DNA from: Thecaphora thlaspeos | Taxonomy: Eukaryota; Basidiomycota; Ustilaginomycetes; Urocystidales; Glomosporiaceae | Direction of reading: 5' to 3' | DNA: 64,000 nt | Assembly (NCBI GenBank): GCA_900291925.1 | Contig: UWYS01000007.1 | Location: 806,001 to 870,000, forward strand | Shown: positions 56,601 through 64,000 of the stretch, piece after piece | How the letters are laid out: each line of letters begins with the position of its first letter | Numbering within the stretch: the stretch's first letter is position 1 | Position numbers and translations under genes: made by a program | Notes under the pieces: generated by a model | Seen by the model: only the letters and a program-made list of their open reading frames with translations | Database searches by the model: none | Told to the model about the DNA's origin: nothing

Positions 56601-57497
56601 CTGGCAAGTCTGATGTCTTTTTCCCTCCCGACCGGACGGCCACTCACCTTCCTTGTCGCGGGCCTGCTGCATCTCCTTCTTCTGGTCTCCGATGCAGACC
56701 TCGGTGGCCTCGACACTCTCGAGGTCCTTGCCGTGGACGACGAGCATCTTCTTGAGAGGGCCCAGCTGCGACATCTTTTCGCCGTCGGCGCCAGACGATT
56801 CAAGGATCTCTTGGGCAGAGGCGACAGCCACGCCGAGGTCGCCACTGTCGGTGTTGGCCGACGAGAGAATGCCAAAGTACTTGGCGCCTCCGCGAACGTG
56901 GACGGTGACCGAGTTGCCCTGTAAAGTTGGCAGCGTGCACGACAGAAGCAAAAGGCGTCAGCGAACATGCTCCGGAGGATTGGAAGATGGTATCTAGAAG
57001 CTAGCCGGCCAGTCGCCGCTCGTGGTCCGCCGAGAGGAAAATTCGACACTCACAATTAGGGAGACAAGTAGGAAGAGCATACGGTTTCGGTTGAGCTTCT
57101 GGTTCTCGTCGAGGTTTGCGACGCCGCCAAGCGAGGGGAAGGCGGCCGAAGCGTTGCTTCCGTTGTTCGAGGCTGACGACTGCTGCTGCTGGTGCTGCTG
57201 CTGCTGGTGCTGCTGGTAGGCGTTGGAAGCAGGACCACGGAAGTTGCTGCTGCTGCTGCCGCCGCCGCCGCCAGCGTTGCTGTTCTGCCGGGCAGGCGGG
57301 CCGTTCCTGTGGCCGCCGGGCGAGGCGGTGCTCGAGGGCGGGCCGCTGCCCCAGCGGGAGCCAGGAGGAGGTCCGCCGCCACGACCACCTCCACCCGCGC
57401 CGCCGCCGCCGAGGTAGGCGCTGCTGCGATTTGCAGGACCGCCGCCGCCACTGGAAGCGCCCCTTGCCGCAGCTCCGCGGTAGTTGGGGGTAGCCAT
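53635..57497 (-). CDS. PBP1: Pbp1 / ataxin-2 homologue, Lsm-LsmAD-PAM2 protein
   Basis: Minus-strand exons 57497-57054, 56918-56648, 56502-53923 and 53828-53635 join in frame to 1,162 residues. An N-terminal Gly/Gln/Ser-rich region (about 1-125) is followed by an Lsm-like domain split by the first intron (RMLFLLVSLI|GNSVTVHVRGG...GDLGVAVASA). Then comes the LsmAD domain in exon 3 (RFGIKSDYEETLYTTTLDRS). Further on lie long Ala-rich stretches, a PAM2 motif (KPFNPNAAAFTPSF) for the Pab1 MLLE domain, and a Pro/Gln/Gly/Met-rich tail. Ataxin-2 proteins bind poly(A)-binding protein and act in mRNA stability, stress granules and TORC1 control. The last junction uses a GTGGGT donor and joins SP|MGGMPYPPQQ. 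Confidence 0.88.
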
Positions 57498-59044
57498 GGT
57501 GTCGGGCTGGTGAGAGCGCGTGCCGATGCCGAGGTTTTGAAGGTTGCTGCTGCTACAGAGGCCGACACGGAGGGTCGCCTGGTCGCCGTGGGAGAGGGCG
57601 CTAAGACCGTCCGTGCAAGGCGCCTTCGTTCTCAACTGTCTGTGGTGAGCCTTGCTACCAGACGGAGCTGGTGCTTCAGCTAACTGCTCCACGAGTCGGA
57701 GAAGCCACCTTGATCCTGCGCAATGAAGGCGGAGGGGAAAAGCTAGGCTCGGAGAGGAGAGCCTAGCTGGACCAACGCGGCCGTTGCTCTGTCGGAAATA
57801 TGTGGTGGCGGGAGAGCTGCAACAAGATAGCCAGACGGAAGCGGATCAGCTGGCTGAGCTTGCTCCACAGCTTGTATGTAGCTTGGGTGCAAAGAGGCTG
57901 TCGGTTGTCGATTATGGGTCGACAGCGAGCGTAGTCGAATTGGACAGAGGCCGACGAGGGAGGAGCTTCCCAGACAGGGTGAGGTGTGAGGAAAGGGCTG
58001 ATGTCAAGGGAGGAGCAGTCACAGAGGGAGCAGAAACTACGAAGAGAAGGAGGAAGGAAGAGAAGGCGGAGGAAATGCAGGAAGAGAATTGGAGAGATTG
58101 CACCGGGAAGGATGTGAGGTGCTCGACAAAGGGGCGGGGCCGGGCCGTCGTCGATAGGGGAAGCAGGCCGAGTGCGCGACAGAGGTCGAAGGGGACAAGA
58201 TGATGCCGGGTGATGTGTGGGGGTTGAGCGTGAAGGAGAGAAAGGGAGCGAGGGAGCGAGGCAAGGGACGCAGCGACGGCGGCTGGACGACGATGCGCTG
58301 GATCACATCGCACCGCATCGCATCGCGGATCCTCGCTGGACGCTCGAGCGCACACACCACAGCGCCTCACACTCTGCCTGCTCGCAGCGGCGCCAGGCCA
58401 GCCAGGCGGCCCACACAGCCAGCCCGGCGCACGCCCCCGGCTCGACCCAAGCTCAATACAACTATCTCTATTCCGATCTCTAAGTAAACAGATGCAAATT
58501 CACATGGAAATTCTCATAGTCAAGTCAAGCCAAGCCTCTATGCAGTCGTGGGTCAAGCGTGAGAGGCTTATTCACTACTACAACGATCTTGCTCCCTCTC
58601 CCTCTCCCTCTCCCTCTCCTCGCCTCGTAACGGATGAGCGACGCCATGGCGACACGCGACGACCCGCGTCTCCTCCAGTGCAGTCGTCCGCAGGCCGGGC
58701 TTGTCTGGGTCGTCATCGAAAGCGCTACCCTCCCGCTCCACAGTATCATCATCTACTTTGGCTTTGGACAGAGAGGAGGCTCCCGGCTTCGTCTCGTGTC
58801 CTCTTCGCCCTGCCCATCAGAGGCCTAGCAGGTCCGTCGTAGCCTGGTTCGACTCTCGCATGCCGAGCGGACAACGAGCGACGAGGAAGAAGCAGCGGTG
58901 GTGACATCTAGAGTATTGCAAGGCTCAAAGGCAGACGGACAGATAGGCATGTGTCTCGAGAATGCCTATTGCTTCATTCCACTTCCTCCTCTTTTTCTTC
59001 CTTCCCCCCCCCTTTCGGCCAATGCGATCTTGCATCCTCCCTTC
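57498..59044. other. intergenic, PBP1 promoter and GEM1 3' flank
   Basis: About 1.5 kb. It contains CGCATCG repeats (about 58309-58327) and a (CCCTCT)n run (about 58592-58618). The frame at 57784-58203 is Arg/Glu/Gly-rich and resembles no family. Nothing further is seen. Confidence 0.5.
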
Positions 59045-61448
59045 CTATCGTCCGTGAGGCGACTGTATCCTCAGCCACTCCAGCCAACCCCCTCCGTTTC
59101 CCCCCGCTCTCGTCCCCGCCCCTCCCGCTGTCCCTTCGACGCCGCCCGTTCTTGTCCACCAGGATCGCCAAGGTCCCAGTCCCACCCCTCCCGCACTGGG
59201 ATGCAGCATCCTGAACCCGACGTACACCGCACCGCTTCCGCCAAGCACCGCCACCGCAATGTAGCTCCAAAATTGCCACCTGCTCGTCGCGAAGCTCAGC
59301 GCCTTGCTCTCGTTGCCTCCCTGCACCGCCCCCTTGGCGTCCACCGCGATCCCGCACACCAGACCGTACAGGTCGGCTGCCTGCCCCTCGCGTATGCTCA
59401 CGCTCAGCGGTCCCGCGCCGAGGCCGGGGATCTTGAGCCCGAGCTTGCGGCAGTAGGCATCCGGCTGCACCTCGTGGCGTTGCTGCGCTAGGTCCAGGTC
59501 GGCCTTGGTCGCGACAAAGAGGCACGGCATCGACTGGAGCAGCGGGTACTGCTGGCGCAGGTTCGAGATGTAGCTGAACGAGTTTGTGTCGCTCGAGTCG
59601 TACACAAACACGATGACGTCGGCCGCCGAAAGCTTGGTCGTGTTGCGCAGGACCTCAGCCTCGTAGCGCGAACCAAACTCTTGCAGCTGCGCGGCGGAAG
59701 GCGGGTCGGCAGGGGGTGGGCGAAGCAAAGGATCGGTGGGTCAGTCAAGGCCGCAGCAAAAGTCGGAAGGATCGCGACTCAACGGCTCTCGCGATGTGCA
59801 TCGGGTCCGCATCGCTGCCACTCACCACTAGGTACCGCTCTGCGCCGCTCTGCTCGACCGTGCTGACGACGCTCATCATCTTTTGCGTCGGCTCGTAGGC
59901 CGCCTCGAACTTCTTGCCTACCATGTTGCGCAGGATGGCCGTCTTTCCGCTGCCCGCCGCGCCCAGCACAAAGCCGAGGAACGTGCTGCGCTGGACTGAG
60001 CCCTTCTTCTTGCGGTCCGTCCGACGCGGCCGCGTCAGCTTCAGCGCCGTCGTCACGGTAGGCGGCGCCGGCGTGTGGTTCCTCGAGCCGCGTGCGCCCG
60101 GTGGGTCGTTGGGCGACAGCGGTATTGGCGAAGGGACGCTGCGGGACTTGCTACCCGACGATCCGGTCAGCGGGAAGGAAGGGTAGCCGAGATAGGCGAG
60201 GTAGGCGAGCGTCGTCCGGTGGTCGAGCAGCGTCGTCATGCTCCACTGGGCCAGCCAGCCCTGCAGCGTGACGGCGCCGTTCTCGTCGGTGATGGTGCTG
60301 GCGGGGAAGCCGGTGCCCTGCCACGGATGCGTGCCGTCGGGTGTGGTGAGAAAGAGGTGCTCGAGCTCGGTGGCGCAGAGGGCGCCGTCGCGGTCCTTGT
60401 CGTAGGCCTCGAAGATGTCGGTGAGGAACTGGTAGCCGTGCGGCGATAGCTCGACCGAGCATTCTGCCGGGACGGCAAACGACGGCTTGACGAACGAGTC
60501 CTCGAGCGTCAAATCGGCGCCGTAGCCAAACGAGCGCAGAACGGTCCACGTCGTCTCGAGGCGTCCGCGTTGGATGAAGAGCGTGTGGAGGTAGAGGAAG
60601 CCGGCCATCGTCAGGCTGCCGTTGCGGAGGTGCGGGTGGTGCGAGGGGGCCTCGCCGTTGGCGCTCGAGCTCGACGCGACGGCGCTGTCGTTGGTGCCGT
60701 GGCCGTTGTTGTTGAAGTAGGGGCTGCCGACAGGCGCCTGCGCGACGAGATCCTTGATACCTTCGAGCTCCGAGAGCTGTAGCGGGGCGTCGAAGCACTT
60801 GCGCTGGAAGTCGTTGAGCTCGGCGTCGCCGAGGAGGCCATCCTTGTCGCTATCGCAGAGGCGGAAGATGCGCTTGAGCGACTCCACGCAGGCGGGCTTG
60901 AGGGCGTGCTCGCGACTGTCGTATAAGGGTGCGGTCGGGTAGAGGACGGCCTTCTGGGCAAAGTAAAAGACCTCGCTGACGTTGAGCGGGATCTTGGCGC
61001 TGCACTCTACACACGTCTCGACCTCCTTGAACTCGGCCATGACGGGAGCCAGCTCGTCCTCGAGGGCGGCGTTCGTGACGTCGCCGGAGCGGAGGTCAAT
61101 CTTGTTGCCGACAAGGATAACGGGGACGTTGATGCCGAGCGAGCGGATGTAGGGGAGCCAGTAGGTGGGGATGCGGTCGAAGGACGAGGGTGCCGAGATC
61201 GAGTAGACGATACAGATGACGTTGGCGCGGCGCAGCTCGGCCTCGAGGTTGGTGCGGTGCTCGGGATTCGAGTTTGTGTCGACAATCTTTGTCACGACGC
61301 CTTCGGGCGCCACCTCTGGCGGGAGGGTGATGTGCGGGACGACCTTCTGTACCTTTGCAACGTAGGCCTCCTTGACAAGCGACGTGATGAGCGTCGACTT
61401 GCCGACGTCTGGGTCGCCGGCGAGGACGATGCGTACGTCCCTGCGCAT
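59045..61448 (-). CDS. GEM1: mitochondrial Rho GTPase Miro/Gem1
   Basis: Exons 61448-59826 and 59686-59045 (minus) join in phase 0 to 754 residues. The first GTPase domain has the P loop GDPDVGKST (about 11-19), IVDTNSN and GNKIDL. Two EF-hand regions follow, with loops DSDKDGLLGDAE and DKDRDGALCATE. The second GTPase domain has GAAGSGKTA, FVYDSSD and ATKADLD. A C-terminal helix (YIAVAVLGGSGAVYVGFRML) anchors it in the mitochondrial outer membrane. Gem1 is part of ERMES contact regulation and mitochondrial inheritance. About 50 Gly/Trp/Arg-rich residues follow the anchor, unusual for a tail-anchored protein. A Ser/Pro/Gly linker lengthens the region before the second GTPase. Confidence 0.93.
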
Positions 61449-61706
61449 GGCGCGTGTCTCTTTATCGTCGTCGGGACGGCAAGCAGACGGGGCGGCAGCT
61501 CAGCCTGTCAGATCTGCCAGCAGGACGAGTGGCGTGGAGGCAATGGCGTAGCTGGACCCGTACAGGGACTCCGATGGGGTCCTTTGCAGCAGAAGCGGTA
61601 GTGCAGTCTGCCGACTGATATGGTGAGCGAGGTCGTGGGGTTGAGGTGCAGGGCGGAGGGCGGAGGGCGGAGGGAGATGAGATAGGTACAGTAGGGTGTG
61701 GGCGGC

Positions 61707-61738
<32 letters not shown>

Positions 61739-64000
61739 CCTGTCGCCAGAGGGGTGGGTATGGATGTGAAGGTGGAGATGAAGGTGAAGGTGAAGCCAAC
61801 GCGAGGCTGTCGAGAGGGGGGAGCCAAGGCAAAAGGAAAGTCGCGAAAGAGAGTTGTCCGGCGGCCCCGCCTGAGTGCGCCTCAACCTGTTTGCCTAACG
61901 CCAACGTCAAATCGATTGCGCGCCCACTCGCCCGCCAACGGTGCTTGTTGTCCCTTGTCTCGCGCGACAGGCGCCGCCAGCCGGGGTGATTTCAATTTGA
62001 GCTGGATTCGTTACTGCATTATTCGCTGCGATTTTCTCGCTGGCTGGCACGCGCCCAGCCAGACCGCAGCTCCGAGCGAGACCAGCGGCGGCGCTTGAGA
62101 AGAAAATGCACCGCCCCAGCCCAGCCCAGCCCAGCCCAGCCCATAAAGGGCCCGACCCTTGGGCTCCTCTTTCTTTCCCTCCCTCCACCACCCTCTTGCC
62201 CCCTTCTTTGCTTCCCCCTGCCTCACACCCGTCCTTCGCCCACCCCCGAGTCCGCCAACCCAGCCGTCTGGACGCAGTGCTGGCACCTCGCCGGCGACGG
62301 GCAGAACTGGAACGTCGAGGTTGGCTGCTGCGTGACGCGTAGGCAACATGCCCGACCCTATAGAGGGCATTGCCAACTTTGCTTTTGCACAGCAACCTCG
62401 CCGTCGTCTTTTCGACCTCGCACCGCTTCGCCCCGTCTCCCTCCCGCCTCTTTCACAGTCGCATGGGAGAAGCGTGTCGCGGCCAGTACAAGCGAGCGTA
62501 TGGAGCATCGCCCTCGCTCTGGGTTAGCAGCAGACCAGCAGGCAGCCTTCTTGCTCGACCCTCTTCTGCCTCTCGCCGCCGCCGCCGTCGCGTCCGCAAC
62601 CGCTCGCAGGTAAGCCGTAGGCCCTGGTCTCAGTCCCCCAGCACCGCCCCACTCCGGCCGTTTCCACGAGCCTAGAAGAAAGGACGAAGAGAGACAAGAG
62701 AAGAGGTGAAGAACAACAATGGTAGCGTATCGCTTTCAGTCCAAAGGCCACCGTTACTCGCCCTCGACCTCGTCCTCCCCTCTCTGAACGCTCTCGGGCC
62801 GACCGGGACGGGGAGGAGCCACCGAGGTCCATGCGAGTGGGAAGGTCCGCGTACTCCTCCTACCTCTCCTGACCGGCTGGCTCCGTCCATTTGGGCGGCG
62901 TTCTCTTACAGATTGGGTCCAGGGGCCGTCTCAGGATCCCGGAGGAGGCGACGCGCATGCTTCCGGCCTTCCGGTTCGGATGCGTGCGGGTCGTCGCCCT
63001 CTGATCTCTGCTCTAGCTGGGCGAGTTTTCCAAGCTCAAAAGCGCTGGCTCATCACGGAAATGTTCGTATCAGAAATGGTATCTCGGCTGGCGGGGTTCG
63101 ATACGGCGCAGTTGGGTCCGGGGCAGCCGGCTCCCGTGGGCAGCGAGGCCGATCCGGCCTCGTCATCGTCTTCGCCTGCTCGCCATTCACGGAGCCATCT
63201 ACCAGGCCCCGCCTCGGCAGATAGGATCGTCCTCCCGGTCGGCGTTGCGCGCTTGGCCCCAAGATGCCACCCCTCAGCGGGCAAGGAAGAGGGTAGCAGG
63301 CGACGCCGGCCATCGCAAGGGGAGGCGATCCTTGTCGGGGCGCACGATGTTGCCTCCTCGAGGCCGCCGCATCCCGGTGCGGCGCGCCTTGCCGAATGCT
63401 ACGGTCGGTCGGGCACCCCCTTTTACAAGGGTTGAAGTGTAGGCTCGAATCGCAGCGCGGTGTCGGCCTGTCCTTTGCTCGCTGCGCTGGGACCTCGCCT
63501 TAGAGAATGGAATCGGACTGCCACAGTGGATCCTGTTAAGGAGCTCTCCGGATGGTCCTCCTCCCTCTTTCTCTCGGGGGAGGGGAAGGAGGCCCGGCCG
63601 GACGTTTCGCGACCGCACCTCGTAGGCATTTGCTAGTACGAGCGTCGGGGAAAGGAGGATGCCGAACTGCTCTATCTCGATTTCGAGGGAGCGGCGAAGG
63701 CTTGAGTGCAATCGGTGGCGTCTCTCTCGGGGCGGGCGGGTTGGGGGCGACCCCTCTCTCCGCCTCTCGAGTGCCAACTCGACGCGGGACTACTCTTGGT
63801 CTGGAAGCGATCTCTATCTTGTTACCCGCGTCTCTTGTCTCTTTTCCTGATCTCTTCTTCCTGGGGCTCGGCGGAAGTTGTCGGTCGGTTGCTGGTGTCG
63901 GTGTCGGTGTCGGTGTTGGCTTGGCTTGCCTCGGCTGGAACGGGGCTCGACGAAGAGGCGCGTCGCGGTGGAGACCGGGCGAACAAGGACCCGCCCTCTC
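61449..64000. other. right edge, no gene recognised
   Basis: 2.5 kb upstream of GEM1. It contains (GT)n at about 61707-61730, (CCCAG)n at about 62113-62140 and GGTGTC repeats at about 63894-63918. A short plus-strand frame from an ATG at 62348 (MPDPIEGIANFAFAQQPRRR...) looks like a possible first exon and is followed by splice-like motifs (AG near 62526, GTAAGC at about 62610), but no family could be assigned. Frames at 62706-63224 and 63274-63777 show no recognisable features. Confidence 0.4.

Noticed and set aside
63274..63777. 167-residue minus-strand frame near the right edge
   Set aside because: Arg/Gly/Pro-rich with no motif and no supporting splice structure; not enough to call a gene.

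Overview
The window is nuclear DNA of a fungus. It is GC-rich, its genes are protein-coding with short introns (mostly about 40-190 bases), donors are mostly GTGAGT or GTAAGT-like and acceptors CAG or TAG, and its proteins (Dsc3, Gem1, Pbp1, Nup192, fungalysin, GH5 exo-glucanase, Ato-type acetate transporter) are fungal types. Codon use, alanine- and serine-rich linkers and intron style suggest a basidiomycete, probably Ustilaginomycotina; that placement is inference. No rRNA, tRNA or CRISPR array was found.

Left part (1-16 kb): the 5' end of a LUC7-like U1 snRNP gene runs off the left edge. It is divergent from a large JJJ1-type J-protein gene that carries a complete ChaC gamma-glutamylcyclotransferase domain between its two zinc fingers. 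From about 5.5 to 11 kb lies a patch of decayed sequence: a frameshifted retroelement fragment with a CCHC zinc knuckle, a nonsense-interrupted dehydrogenase fossil, a 64-base tandem repeat, and a Zn-cluster-type transcription factor fossil with a stop and a frameshift. The intact DSC3 gene sits inside this patch. SWD2 and a CUE5-like ubiquitin-binding gene follow.

Middle (16-34 kb): an N-terminally short acetate transporter gene, a mitochondrial PDK/BCKDK-type kinase, a mitochondrial NADP-isocitrate dehydrogenase with a second possible start, an IES4-like INO80 subunit, mitoribosomal uS11m, a heterotrimeric G-protein gamma subunit, the nine-exon UBA3 (NEDD8 E1), and a roughly ten-exon secreted or anchored alpha/beta hydrolase that converges on UBA3 with 89 bases between them.

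Right part (34-64 kb): a 4.8 kb stretch without a recognisable gene, then a membrane-anchored GH5 exo-1,3-glucanase, the 2,206-residue nucleoporin NUP192, an M36 fungalysin, ataxin-2 homologue PBP1 and the mitochondrial Rho GTPase GEM1. The last 2.5 kb holds nothing recognised.

Most genes are unrelated housekeeping functions: ubiquitin and NEDD8 pathways, mitochondria, nuclear pore, chromatin and cell wall. The region is not a metabolic cluster. Exon coordinates were derived by hand from splice motifs and reading-frame continuity. Domain names are from recognition of sequence motifs, not from a database search.
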